A stretch of DNA of 64,000 bases, from positions 62,001 to 126,000 of the forward strand of contig NZ_WOWP01000011.1 in NCBI RefSeq assembly GCF_009741375.1. The letters are read 5' to 3'. Below, one piece after another: positions 1 through 9,020 of this stretch. The notes under the pieces were generated by a model, which did no database searches, had not been told where the DNA came from, and was given only the letters and a program-made list of their open reading frames with translations. How positions within the stretch are numbered: the stretch's first letter is position 1; each line of letters opens with the position of its first letter. The stretch comes from Flavobacterium rakeshii. GTDB lineage: Bacteria > Bacteroidota > Bacteroidia > Flavobacteriales > Flavobacteriaceae. The translations under genes and the position numbers were made by a program.

Positions 1-616
1 ACACCTTGAGAATTTTGACAAACAAAGGGTTCACTGGGGGTACTTTTTAGGCTTTAACAGCTATGGCTTTAAAATGGATTACATTGATGATCCGGTAACC
101 GATATTGTAGTAAAACAAACTACCGGATTTAACGTAGGACTTGTAGGAAACCTAAGGATTATGGAGCATCTGGATCTTCGTTTTGAACCGGGACTATACT
201 ACACTCAAAGAGATCTTACTTATCCTGACATTGAACGCCAGAGCGACGCTTTAAGACAGGCAAAATCGACTTATATCCATTTCCCGTTATTACTTAAGTT
301 TTCTGCAAAAAGAACAGGTAACATAAAACCATACCTTGTGGGAGGCTTTTCAAGAACATTAAACCTTTCGAGTAACGCTTCGTCTCTTGACGACAACTAC
401 TCAGGGACTTTCAGGATGAAAAAATGGACTACCAACTATGAAGTAGGATTTGGTATTGATTTATACCTGGAGTACTTTAAATTTTCACCGTCTATTAGAG
501 GTGTGTTTGGACTTAACGACGAACTTATTCGCGATAACAACCCAGACAGCCCATGGACAGGAAACATAAACTCCATGAAAACAAGAGCTATTTTAATCAA
601 CTTTACTTTCCACTAA
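1..616 (+). CDS. porT: PorT family outer-membrane beta-barrel protein, 3' part
   Basis: The reading frame is open from base 2, so the gene begins before the window; about 204 residues remain. The visible start (NFDKQRVHWGYFLGFN) and the following alternating aromatic and polar strands look like the PorT family. PorT is an outer-membrane barrel needed for the type IX secretion system, which exports adhesins and enzymes and supports gliding in Flavobacteriaceae. The protein ends in a strand closing with F-T-F-H, as expected for a barrel. Its stop overlaps the stop of the convergent methyltransferase gene by 14 bases. The family is seen from the sequence; the T9SS role is family knowledge. A related outer_membrane_beta-barrel PorT paralogue cannot be excluded. 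Confidence 0.8.
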   Translation, partial: HLENFDKQRVHWGYFLGFNSYGFKMDYIDDPVTDIVVKQTTGFNVGLVGNLRIMEHLDLRFEPGLYYTQRDLTYPDIERQSDALRQAKSTYIHFPLLLKFSAKRTGNIKPYLVGGFSRTLNLSSNASSLDDNYSGTFRMKKWTTNYEVGFGIDLYLEYFKFSPSIRGVFGLNDELIRDNNPDSPWTGNINSMKTRAILINFTFH

Positions 617-1343
617 AAGAGCGCCTAAACTCGCTTAGTATTATTGCAGTAGCTGTAGCCACATTAAGGCTTTCGGTTTTTTGTATAGCACCAAAACGTG
701 GTATGGCAATTTTATCGGTTACGGTTTGCTCTATAGTTGCTGATATTCCGTTTGCCTCGTTCCCAAAAACAACAATACCGTTTTCAGGGAGTTGTTGAGT
801 ATAAATATTTTCACCATCCATAAAAGTACCATATACCGGTAATGACGTATTTTTAAGATACTCTTCTAAATCAGTATAAACAACATTTACTCTGCTTATG
901 GACCCCATTGTAGCTTGCACCACTTTTGGATTGTAGACATCAACACAGCCCTTAGAGCATACTAAATGGGTTACACCAAACCAGTCGCACATCCTTATAA
1001 TGGTACCTAAATTCCCCGGATCACGCACCTCATCAAGCGCAACTATAAGTCCGCCGGTAGGCAGTACCTCATTTTCGTCAGGCATTAAAAAAACAGCCAA
1101 ACAGGTATTTTGTGTAGTAAGCGCACTAATTTTTTTCAGCTCGGCATCAGTCACCTCTACCCTTTTGGATTGAGGTATTGCATTAAAATCGTTTTGCGTG
1201 GTAAACAACTGATGTAATTCAAAATGCGAGTTTAATAGCTCTTCCACCACTTTAACACCTTCGGCAATAAACATTTTATGCTCCTTTCGGTATTTTTTTT
1301 GCTGTAAACCCGTTATTGTCTTAATTTGGTTTTTACTAACCAT
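603..1343 (-). CDS. SpoU/TrmH-family RNA 2'-O-ribose methyltransferase
   Basis: 246 residues, a normal length for a SPOUT-class RNA methyltransferase with a short N-terminal substrate-binding domain (about 1-95) and a SpoU catalytic domain (about 98-240). The three family motifs are present: DEVRDPGNLGTIIR at 104-117, VVFGNEANGIS at 191-201, and IPRFGAIQKTESLNVATATA at 214-233. The enzyme would use S-adenosylmethionine to methylate a ribose in rRNA or tRNA in the cytoplasm; the exact nucleotide cannot be read from the sequence. It is convergent with porT (14-base overlap). Its start region lies back to back with the TamL-like gene, so both probably use the same short region for promoters. Confidence 0.88.
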   Translation of the reverse strand: MVSKNQIKTITGLQQKKYRKEHKMFIAEGVKVVEELLNSHFELHQLFTTQNDFNAIPQSKRVEVTDAELKKISALTTQNTCLAVFLMPDENEVLPTGGLIVALDEVRDPGNLGTIIRMCDWFGVTHLVCSKGCVDVYNPKVVQATMGSISRVNVVYTDLEEYLKNTSLPVYGTFMDGENIYTQQLPENGIVVFGNEANGISATIEQTVTDKIAIPRFGAIQKTESLNVATATAIILSEFRRSFSGK

Positions 1344-1382
1344 AAAAAATGTATTTTTGAATTACGATTTAGAGTCCTGCCC

Positions 1383-3953
1383 TTGAGAAATAAGATAACA
1401 AAAATAGCACTTATTATATTAACCGCTTCTGTTTTATTTTCATGTTCCCTAACTAAAAGGGTCCCTGATGATAAACAGTTATTGCGTGAAACCAATATAA
1501 CCGTAAACGACAAGAAAGTAAATGATGAGGATGTAACCAATCAGTTATATCAGTTACCTAATAGCGATGTGCTTGGACTTAACATCAGGCTGCACATGTA
1601 TAACTGGGCAACACCTAACCCCGATTCATCATACCAGGCATGGCTAAACAGGAAACCTAACCGCCGTAAAAGATACACCGCCCTGCTTTCAGACAAACAG
1701 GTGCAGCGTTTAGGTCAATCGTTTTTTGTTACCGGTATAAGTAGTTTCCTTAAAAATGTTGGCGAACCTCCTGTTGTTGTAGATGAGAAACGCACTAAAA
1801 GATCGGCATCCAGGCTAAGAGCTCATTATTTCAGACAAGGGTATTTTCGCACACAGGTAGATTACAAAATAGACAGCATTGCTTACAAAAAAGCAAAAGT
1901 AAGCTACACAGTAAATACCGGTAAACCTTATATAGTAGATTCAATATCTACACAAATTGCAACCCCGGTATTGGACTCACTTTACCAAACTACAAAAGAC
2001 AAATCCCTTATCAAAAAAGGAAAACAATACAACCAAAATGATTTTTCGGGAGAACGTGACAGGATTACAAACTATTTTCTAAATCACGGGGTTTACAATT
2101 TCCAACCCAACTATGTTTCATACAATATAGACACAATTGGAACAGGGTATAAAGCAAATGTAGAGCTATTAGTTACTGATGAGCTTATAAGAACACAGGA
2201 TTCTACCTACACAAGACCTTTTAAAATATACACCGTTAAGGAAGTTAACATATATACCGAAAACCCAAATGGCGAAGAAACACCCGCTATAGACAGCACA
2301 ACCTACAAAGGCTTTAATATATACAGTAACGGAAAACTTAACTACAGACCAAAAGCTTTGACCGATCCTGTATTTGTTACTCCGGGAAGCACCTATGCCG
2401 ATTTTAGACGTACACTTACCTACAGATACCTTAACAACCTTAGCGTATTTTATTACCCTAAAATAATATATGAAGTAGACCCTAACGACTCTACAGGAAC
2501 ATCGCTTATTACAAATATATACCTTAAGCCGAAAGATAAGTTTGATCTTTCTACCAGCGTAGACTTTAATCACTCAAACATTCAGGATTTTGGTATACAG
2601 GGTAATGTTACTTTATCTGCCAGAAATGTTTTTAGAGGAGCCGAGGTATTAAGTATCAGTACAAGGGGCAACATCGGCTCATCAAGAGACCAGGCTATTA
2701 AGGATCGTTCTTTCTTCAACATTCTTGAATATGGTGCTGATTTACGACTGACTTTCCCGCGAATATTTTTCCCTCTCAATACCGACAGGATAATCCGTAA
2801 GGAAATGATCCCCTCTACCACTATGAGTTTTGGTATCAGCAGGCAGCAAAATATTGGGTTGGACAAAGAGAGCTTTACCGGAATATTAAATTACAACTGG
2901 ACACCTAAAAGAAATGTTACTGCAAAACTTGATTTACTTAACATTCAATACATCCGTAATGTAAATCCGCAAAATTACTTTAACGTTTATCAATCGTCAT
3001 ACTCCCGATTAAACGATTATGCACTACAGTACCAGTCGCAGGTTGACCCCGATTATTTCACGACCAATCCGGACACAGGAGAAGAAGAGCTAATTATCGA
3101 ATCAGGAACTAATGGCTTTATAAACGATGTTAAAAACGAAAATGTAACTGTAAGCAACGAAGACTTCAAAAGTATTAATAGCCTTGAGGAAAGAAGACAA
3201 AGGCTTACAGAAAACAATCTGATATTTGCTTCAAACTTTACTTATACCACAAGTACAAAAGAAAACCTTTTAGATAATACTTTTTTCATTTTTAAAACCA
3301 AACTGGAAACGGCAGGCAACTTCCTTACACTACTTTCCAGATTACAGGGTGATAAAAACATGAATGAAAACGGAAGAAGAACCTTTGTAAATGTGGAATA
3401 CTCGCAATATGTAAAAACAGAATTCGACTTTATAAAACACTTTGACTTAAGGCGCGGAAAAGTACTTGCCATGAGAGCCTTTTTTGGTATCGCTATACCT
3501 TATGGGAACTCCAACTCAATTCCGTTTACACGAAGTTACTTTGGTGGTGGGTCTAACGATAACAGAGCATGGCAGTCTTACAGCCTTGGACCGGGACGAA
3601 GCGGAAGCCCTAACGACTTTAACGAAGCTAACTTCAAAATGGCTTACAGTGCTGAATTACGTTTTAACATATTTGGGCAGTTAAACGGCGCCGTGTTTGG
3701 CGATGTAGGTAACATTTGGAATGTTTTTGATAATGAGGAAGACGAAGACTATACCTTTAACGGTATTCAATCCTTCCGCGACCTGGCTTTTGGTTCGGGT
3801 TTTGGATTTAGATATGATTTTAATTTCTTTGTAGTCCGCCTTGACCTAGGTTTCAAAACATACAACCCGGGCAGGGAAGTAAACGACAGGTGGTTTAAAG
3901 AGTATAATTTCTCCCACTCTGTCCTAAATGTCGGAATTAATTATCCGTTCTAA
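1383..3953 (+). CDS. tamL: TamL/BamA-type outer-membrane assembly lipoprotein
   Basis: I place the start at the TTG at 1383. This gives an 856-residue protein with a clean lipoprotein signal: basic RNK, a hydrophobic run, then LFSC with the lipid-carrying Cys at 21. An ATG at 1326 would add 19 residues, spoil the signal and overlap the divergent methyltransferase start. The N-terminal half has repeated mixed alpha/beta stretches compatible with POTRA-like domains. The C-terminal half is a beta-barrel with RSYFGGGSNDNRAW, typical of the surface-antigen/Omp85 barrel, and it ends in a terminal Phe. TamL is the lipid-anchored TamA relative of Bacteroidota, working with TamB in outer-membrane assembly and lipid traffic. 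No tamB lies next to it, so the tamL name rather than a generic BamA-like name is an inference. Confidence 0.78.
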   Translation: MRNKITKIALIILTASVLFSCSLTKRVPDDKQLLRETNITVNDKKVNDEDVTNQLYQLPNSDVLGLNIRLHMYNWATPNPDSSYQAWLNRKPNRRKRYTALLSDKQVQRLGQSFFVTGISSFLKNVGEPPVVVDEKRTKRSASRLRAHYFRQGYFRTQVDYKIDSIAYKKAKVSYTVNTGKPYIVDSISTQIATPVLDSLYQTTKDKSLIKKGKQYNQNDFSGERDRITNYFLNHGVYNFQPNYVSYNIDTIGTGYKANVELLVTDELIRTQDSTYTRPFKIYTVKEVNIYTENPNGEETPAIDSTTYKGFNIYSNGKLNYRPKALTDPVFVTPGSTYADFRRTLTYRYLNNLSVFYYPKIIYEVDPNDSTGTSLITNIYLKPKDKFDLSTSVDFNHSNIQDFGIQGNVTLSARNVFRGAEVLSISTRGNIGSSRDQAIKDRSFFNILEYGADLRLTFPRIFFPLNTDRIIRKEMIPSTTMSFGISRQQNIGLDKESFTGILNYNWTPKRNVTAKLDLLNIQYIRNVNPQNYFNVYQSSYSRLNDYALQYQSQVDPDYFTTNPDTGEEELIIESGTNGFINDVKNENVTVSNEDFKSINSLEERRQRLTENNLIFASNFTYTTSTKENLLDNTFFIFKTKLETAGNFLTLLSRLQGDKNMNENGRRTFVNVEYSQYVKTEFDFIKHFDLRRGKVLAMRAFFGIAIPYGNSNSIPFTRSYFGGGSNDNRAWQSYSLGPGRSGSPNDFNEANFKMAYSAELRFNIFGQLNGAVFGDVGNIWNVFDNEEDEDYTFNGIQSFRDLAFGSGFGFRYDFNFFVVRLDLGFKTYNPGREVNDRWFKEYNFSHSVLNVGINYPF

Positions 3954-3965
3954 ATTTAAAAATAC

Positions 3966-3973
3966 TATTTTTG
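3966..3973 (+). promoter_or_regulatory. Bacteroidota -7 promoter element for fbaA
   Basis: TATTTTTG matches the TAnnTTTG -7 consensus of Bacteroidota and lies 28 bases before the fbaA start. No clear TTTG -33 box is visible at the usual distance. It gives the aldolase its own promoter after the TamL-like gene. Confidence 0.5.
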
Positions 3974-4001
3974 TAAATTAATTTTAAAAATCTATAAATA
4001 A

Positions 4002-5069
4002 ATGGCTCATAATATTAAACCCGGGGTTGCAACCGGAGATCAGGTTCAGGAGATCTTTCAGTACGCTAAAGAAAAAGGATTTGCTCTACCGGCGGTAAAC
4101 GTAACGGGATCAAGCACAATAAACGGAGTACTTGAAACAGCTGCAAAATTAAATGCACCGGTAATCATTCAGTTCTCTAACGGCGGTTCGTCTTACAATG
4201 CAGGTAAAGGATTATCTAATGACGGTCAGAAATCTGCCATTTTAGGTGCTATTGCAGGAGCAAAACACATACATACACTTGCAGAAGCTTATGGAGCTAC
4301 TGTTATATTACATACAGACCACTGTGCTAAAAACTTACTACCTTGGATAGACGGTTTACTTGACGCTAGTGAAGAGCACTTCAAAGCTACAGGAAAACCA
4401 CTTTTCAGCTCTCACATGATTGACTTATCAGAAGAGCCTCTTGAGGAAAACATAGAAATTTCTAAAAAATACCTTGAGAGAATGAGCAAAATGGGCATGA
4501 CCCTTGAAATTGAATTAGGTATTACAGGAGGTGAAGAAGACGGAGTAGATAACTCTGACGTAGACAGCTCTAAACTATATACTCAGCCGGAAGAAGTAGC
4601 TTATGCTTATGAAGAACTAAGCAAAGTTTCTAACAGATTCACTGTAGCGGCTGCTTTTGGTAACGTACACGGTGTATACAAACCGGGTAACGTAAAACTT
4701 ACACCAAAAATCCTTAAAAACTCTCAGGATTACATTCAGGAGAAATACAACACAGGTGTTAACCCTGTAGATTTTGTTTTCCACGGTGGTTCAGGTTCTA
4801 CACTTGAAGAAATCAGGGAAGCAATTACTTATGGTGTAATTAAAATGAACATTGACACTGACCTTCAGTTTGCATTTACAGAAGGTATCCGTGATTATGT
4901 TTCTAAAAACATTGAATATCTTAAAACTCAAATAGGTAACCCTGAAGGGGCCGATTCTCCAAACAAAAAATACTACGATCCAAGAAAATGGATGCGTGAA
5001 GGAGAACTTACCTTTAACGCAAGGCTTGCAAAAGCTTTTGAAGACCTGAACAACGTTAATACCCTATAA
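4002..5069 (+). CDS. fbaA: Class II fructose-bisphosphate aldolase
   Basis: 355 residues, the length of the class IIA enzymes related to E. coli FbaA. It splits fructose 1,6-bisphosphate into dihydroxyacetone phosphate and glyceraldehyde 3-phosphate, in glycolysis and the reverse for gluconeogenesis. Metal and catalytic residues are visible: HTDHCAK with Asp106 and the zinc ligand His107, Glu171 in LEIELGITGGEEDG, His223 in NVHGVYKPG and His261 in FHGGSGS. The phosphate-binding MNIDTDLQF follows. The gene has its own -7 element and is followed after 35 bases by accD in the same direction. Confidence 0.96.
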   Translation: MAHNIKPGVATGDQVQEIFQYAKEKGFALPAVNVTGSSTINGVLETAAKLNAPVIIQFSNGGSSYNAGKGLSNDGQKSAILGAIAGAKHIHTLAEAYGATVILHTDHCAKNLLPWIDGLLDASEEHFKATGKPLFSSHMIDLSEEPLEENIEISKKYLERMSKMGMTLEIELGITGGEEDGVDNSDVDSSKLYTQPEEVAYAYEELSKVSNRFTVAAAFGNVHGVYKPGNVKLTPKILKNSQDYIQEKYNTGVNPVDFVFHGGSGSTLEEIREAITYGVIKMNIDTDLQFAFTEGIRDYVSKNIEYLKTQIGNPEGADSPNKKYYDPRKWMREGELTFNARLAKAFEDLNNVNTL

Positions 5070-5104
5070 TAATTAGGGCCGTATAACTAACTAATATTTG
5101 TAAA

Positions 5105-5959
5105 ATGGCTTGGTTTAAAAGAACGGAAAAAGGAATACAAACACCAACCGAGAACAAGAAGGATGTACCTAAAGGATTATGGTACAAATCACCAACCGGT
5201 AAAATTGTTGATGCCGAAGAATTGGCAAAAAACTTTTATGTAAGCCCTGAAGACGGATACCACGTTAGGATAGGCAGTAAGGAATATTTTGAAATACTGT
5301 TTGACAATAACGAGTATGAAGAACTTGATGCCGATATGACATCAAAGGATCCTCTTAAGTTTGTGGACACCAAAAAGTATGGCGATCGTTTAAAAGACGC
5401 TCAGGAAAAAACAAAACTTAAAGATGCCGTTAGAACCGGAGTAGGTAAATCTAAAGGAAAAGACATCGTAATTGCATGTATGGATTTCGCTTTCATCGGC
5501 GGATCTATGGGAGCTGTGGTAGGTGAAAAAATTGCAAGAGCAATTGACCACTCTATCAAAAACAGAATTCCTTTCCTTATGATATCTAAATCTGGTGGAG
5601 CAAGGATGATGGAGGCTGCTTATTCACTTATGCAGCTTGCTAAAACATCAGCTAAACTTGCTCAGCTTGCAGATGCTAAAATACCTTACATCTCTCTATG
5701 TACAGACCCTACAACGGGTGGTACAACTGCATCATACGCGATGCTAGGAGACGTAAACATTTCAGAACCGGGAGCTCTTATCGGGTTTGCAGGTCCACGT
5801 GTAGTAAAAGACACTACAGGTAAAGACCTACCTGAAGGATTCCAAACTGCAGAGTTTGTATTAGAACACGGTTTCCTTGACTTTATCACTCCTCGTAGAG
5901 AACTTAAAGACAAGGTTAACCTATACCTTGACCTTATTCAAAATCAACCGGTACGATAA
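5105..5959 (+). CDS. accD: Acetyl-CoA carboxylase carboxyltransferase beta subunit, without zinc ribbon
   Basis: 284 residues. Pairs with AccA to move the carboxyl group from biotin to acetyl-CoA, giving malonyl-CoA for fatty-acid synthesis. The crotonase-like core is intact: [20 protein letters not shown] and [18 protein letters not shown] with the oxyanion-forming glycines, and a GFAGPRV segment. The N-terminal region that forms a C4 zinc ribbon in E. coli is present as fold-like sequence ([10 protein letters not shown] ... [13 protein letters not shown]), but all four cysteines are gone: Ser29, a one-residue gap before Gly32, Ser47 and Asp50. accA is not in the window. The gene ends in a strong terminator. 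Function is still very likely because the catalytic part is well kept. Confidence 0.95.
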   Translation: MAWFKRTEKGIQTPTENKKDVPKGLWYKSPTGKIVDAEELAKNFYVSPEDGYHVRIGSKEYFEILFDNNEYEELDADMTSKDPLKFVDTKKYGDRLKDAQEKTKLKDAVRTGVGKSKGKDIVIACMDFAFIGGSMGAVVGEKIARAIDHSIKNRIPFLMISKSGGARMMEAAYSLMQLAKTSAKLAQLADAKIPYISLCTDPTTGGTTASYAMLGDVNISEPGALIGFAGPRVVKDTTGKDLPEGFQTAEFVLEHGFLDFITPRRELKDKVNLYLDLIQNQPVR

Positions 5960-5970
5960 ATAAACAAATA

Positions 5971-6003
5971 AAAATGCCCCTGCAATACAGGGGCATTTTT
6001 TTA
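5971..6003 (+). terminator. Rho-independent terminator after accD
   Basis: Perfect 10-base stem AAAATGCCCC / GGGGCATTTT with a 9-base loop, followed by a T tract. It sits 12 bases after the accD stop and also lies before the end of the opposing permease gene. Confidence 0.93.
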
Positions 6004-6027
6004 TCATTTTTTTATATCTATACTTAA

Positions 6028-7278
6028 TTACATTCCGCTTCTTATAGCTTCTACAGGATCTAACCTTGATGCCGAAACCGCAGGCATTATTCCCGAAACA
6101 AGACCAATAGCTACCGATATACCTACACCCCAAATGATATTGGCTACACTTAAAACAAACTCAAAGTCTAGCACCTTGGTTAAAACCGCCGCTATTACCC
6201 ATACGAGCGCCATACCTACCAGTCCGCCAATTACACAAAGTATAATAGCTTCAAACAAAAACTGAAGCAATATAAATTTCCTTTTTGCTCCAAGCGCTTT
6301 TTGAATACCTATAAGATTAGTCCTTTCTTTAACCGAAACAAACATAATATTAGCAATACCAAATCCGCCAACAATAATAGAGAAAAAGGCTATTATACCG
6401 CCACCAAGGTTTAGGTTAAACACAATATCATCAATAAAATCAGTAAAGCCCGAAAGGATATCAATCATAAAATTATCAATCTCACCAGCCTTTATACCCC
6501 TGTAACTTCTTAACTTATAAGCCACCTCAGCTTTTACTTCTTCTCCCGTATAACCAGCTTTGGGTTTTATGATAATTATAGGCGTCATAAAATCATTATG
6601 ATCACCATATTTGCGACGTAAAAAGTTAACCGGAAGAAATACAGCCGTATCATTATTTTCACCAAAGCTCCCCTGCCCCTGCTTGTTCAAAACACCTATC
6701 ACGGTAAATTTCTGACCATACATTCTTATTTTTCTGCCTACAGGATCAGCAGCTCCAAATAAAGCATCAGCTACTTCATAACCAATTACGATAACCGGTG
6801 TACCGGAAACCGATTCGGCTTCATTATAAAAACGCCCGTTAGATATATCCAGCTTCTGTATATCAGTAAACTCATACGACACCGGAACAACATTTATATC
6901 ACTAACCGATTTATCATTATATTTAACCACCTCTCTACTGGTAAAAATCTGGTAGGCCAGCTTATCAGCCATTGTTACCGATTCTTTCAGGTACTGGTAT
7001 TCGGCATAAGTAACATCAGGAAACTGATCTCTTTTCCACCTTGGCACATTGCTGGGCGCAAAAGAGAATCTTTTTAAATACATGGTATTCCTGTCCACAC
7101 TGCTAAGTTGCTCTTTTATTTGCCTGTCCATAGAGTCTACAGCCGCCCAAACAGCAATAATAGAGAATATACCTATAGTAACTCCCAGCAGCGATAAAAA
7201 GGTACGCAGCTTGTTGTTCCTAAGTGCATTTAGGGCAAATCCGAGGCTTTCTCTAAGCAAACGCAGGTATAACAGCAT
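6028..7278 (-). CDS. MacB/FtsX-type ABC transporter permease
   Basis: 416 residues with the MacB permease plan: an N-terminal membrane helix at about 20-48 (RNNKLRTFLSLLGVTIGIFS), a large periplasmic domain (about 50-285), then three helices in an FtsX domain (about 290-400) with VKERTNLIGIQKALGAKR just inside. It ends with ASRLDPVEAIRSGM, the usual MacB tail. There is no ATP-binding domain and no ATPase gene beside it, so the partner must be elsewhere. MacA-type adaptor and TolC-type genes lie at 60.7-63.4 kb; a shared tripartite pump is possible but not shown. Probable job: export of a lipophilic compound, peptide or lipoprotein. The substrate is unknown. Confidence 0.9.
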   Translation of the reverse strand: MLLYLRLLRESLGFALNALRNNKLRTFLSLLGVTIGIFSIIAVWAAVDSMDRQIKEQLSSVDRNTMYLKRFSFAPSNVPRWKRDQFPDVTYAEYQYLKESVTMADKLAYQIFTSREVVKYNDKSVSDINVVPVSYEFTDIQKLDISNGRFYNEAESVSGTPVIVIGYEVADALFGAADPVGRKIRMYGQKFTVIGVLNKQGQGSFGENNDTAVFLPVNFLRRKYGDHNDFMTPIIIIKPKAGYTGEEVKAEVAYKLRSYRGIKAGEIDNFMIDILSGFTDFIDDIVFNLNLGGGIIAFFSIIVGGFGIANIMFVSVKERTNLIGIQKALGAKRKFILLQFLFEAIILCVIGGLVGMALVWVIAAVLTKVLDFEFVLSVANIIWGVGISVAIGLVSGIMPAVSASRLDPVEAIRSGM

Positions 7279-7381
7279 AACATTTTTTATTGAGTTGTGT
7301 AAAATTCAATATTTTTTTCGCAAAATCCTAAAAACTAAAAACATTAAAATTAAAAAAACATAAAATTATATGTTATATCTC

Positions 7382-7413
7382 TTTGAATGTTAGCCATACA
7401 ATAACTACTTTTG
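7382..7413 (+). promoter_or_regulatory. purH promoter, TTTG-N20-TACTTTTG
   Basis: A TTTG box at 7382-7385 and a TACTTTTG box at 7406-7413 are 20 bases apart, close to the TTTG-N19-TAnnTTTG consensus of the Bacteroidota primary sigma factor. The purH ATG is 22 bases after the -7 box. Confidence 0.8.
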
Positions 7414-7435
7414 CACCTTTAGAACACGCATCAAA

Positions 7436-8962
7436 ATGAGCACAGTAAAAAACATTTCATCGGCCCTTATCTCAGTATTCGATAAAGACGGCTTAGAACC
7501 TATTGTTAGGAAACTACACGAAAATTCAGTAACCATCTATTCTACCGGAGGAACAGAATCTTTTATCAAAGATTTAGGCATACCGGTTGTAGCTGTTGAA
7601 GACGTAACTTCTTACCCTTCAATACTTGGAGGACGAGTAAAAACATTACACCCAAAAGTATTTGGAGGTATTCTTAACCGTCAGGATAACGAGTCGGACG
7701 TACAGCAGATGAAAGAATTCGATATCCCGCAAATTGACCTGGTTATCGTTGACCTGTATCCTTTTGAAAAAACTGTAGCATCAGGCGCTCCTGAAGCCGA
7801 CATTATCGAGAAAATCGACATCGGTGGTATTTCACTTATCCGCGCTGCTGCAAAAAACTTTAAAGACACTGTTATCGTTGCTTCTGTAGATGAGTACAGC
7901 CTGTTTTTAGACATGATTACTAAAAACAACTGCGGCACTACAATTGAAGAAAGAAGACTACTTGCTACAAAAGCATTCCACGTTTCTTCAAACTACGATA
8001 CTGCTATATTCAATTACTTTAATACAGACGATACTTACTACAAAGAGAGTATTGCTAACGGACAGGTACTTCGCTATGGCGAAAACCCTCACCAAAAAGG
8101 CTTCTTCTTTGGCGAGTTTGACAAAATGTTCAGCAAACTTCACGGTAAGGAATTATCATACAACAACCTTCTTGATGTAGATGCTGCCGTTAACCTAATG
8201 CAGGAATTTAAAAACGACGACCCTACATTTGCCATCCTTAAGCACAACAACGCTTGTGGTCTAGCAACAAGAAGCAATGTAAAAGAAGCTTATCTTGATG
8301 CTCTTGCAGGCGACCCTACTTCTGCCTTTGGAGGTGTACTTATCTCTAATGCAAAAATAGACAAAGCTGCTGCCAGTGAGATAAACCAGCTTTTCTGTGA
8401 AGTTGTTATCGCTCCGGCTTATGACAACGACGCTCTTGAGGTACTTCAGGAAAAGAAAAACAGAATTATTTTAATTCAAAACGAAGTGGAACTACCTGCT
8501 AAACAGGTTAGAACATGCTTAAACGGATTATTAGTTCAGGACAAAGACAACATTACAGACAATAAAGAGCATTTAAACACCGTTACAGTAACTTCACCTA
8601 CTGAGCAGGAAGTGGAAGACCTGCTGTTTGCTTCAAAAATCTGTAAGCATACAAAATCCAATACCATCGTTTTTGCTAAAAACAAACAACTGTTTGCCAG
8701 CGGTACCGGACAAACGTCTCGTGTAGATGCTTTAAGACAGGCTGTAGAAAAAGCAAATTCATTTAACTTTGACCTTAACGGAGCTGTAATGGCAAGTGAT
8801 GCGTTTTTCCCTTTCCCGGATTGCGTTGAACTGGCTAAGCAGGCAGGAATCACCGCTGTAATACAGCCTGGAGGTTCAATTAAAGACGAACTAAGTATAA
8901 ACTACTGCAATGAAAACAATGTTGCAATGGTATTTACAGGAACACGTCATTTTAAACATTAA
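7436..8962 (+). CDS. purH: Bifunctional AICAR transformylase / IMP cyclohydrolase
   Basis: 508 residues, the normal length. It carries out the last two steps of IMP synthesis: formyl transfer from 10-formyl-tetrahydrofolate to AICAR, then ring closure. The N-terminal MGS-like cyclohydrolase domain shows STGGTESF (about 36-43) and LGGRVKTLHPKVFGGIL (64-80). The transformylase domain has LRYGENPHQKG and the catalytic Lys269-His270 pair in KHNNACG. The C-terminal part has GTGQTSRVDALRQA and SDAFFPFPD, both family hallmarks. A strong consensus promoter lies directly upstream. No other purine gene is nearby; mreB follows after 58 bases with its own -7 element. Confidence 0.97.
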   Translation: MSTVKNISSALISVFDKDGLEPIVRKLHENSVTIYSTGGTESFIKDLGIPVVAVEDVTSYPSILGGRVKTLHPKVFGGILNRQDNESDVQQMKEFDIPQIDLVIVDLYPFEKTVASGAPEADIIEKIDIGGISLIRAAAKNFKDTVIVASVDEYSLFLDMITKNNCGTTIEERRLLATKAFHVSSNYDTAIFNYFNTDDTYYKESIANGQVLRYGENPHQKGFFFGEFDKMFSKLHGKELSYNNLLDVDAAVNLMQEFKNDDPTFAILKHNNACGLATRSNVKEAYLDALAGDPTSAFGGVLISNAKIDKAAASEINQLFCEVVIAPAYDNDALEVLQEKKNRIILIQNEVELPAKQVRTCLNGLLVQDKDNITDNKEHLNTVTVTSPTEQEVEDLLFASKICKHTKSNTIVFAKNKQLFASGTGQTSRVDALRQAVEKANSFNFDLNGAVMASDAFFPFPDCVELAKQAGITAVIQPGGSIKDELSINYCNENNVAMVFTGTRHFKH

Positions 8963-8967
8963 TTTGT

Positions 8968-8975
8968 TATTTTTG
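8968..8975 (+). promoter_or_regulatory. Bacteroidota -7 element before mreB
   Basis: TATTTTTG fits TAnnTTTG and lies just after the purH stop, 45 bases before the mreB ATG. A good -33 box is not visible, so read-through from purH may add to expression. Confidence 0.5.
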
Positions 8976-9020
8976 TTTGTGCATCTAATTTTAAATAAAC
9001 TAAACCCTGAGGAATAAAGT

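Noticed and set aside
1326..1382. Earlier ATG of the TamL-like gene
   Set aside because: It overlaps the divergent methyltransferase start and spoils the lipoprotein signal, which begins cleanly at TTG 1383.
2169..2573. Minus-strand ORF of 134 codons
   Set aside because: It lies inside the TamL-like gene, has a Tyr/Val/Lys-rich composition typical of a shadow frame and no domain.
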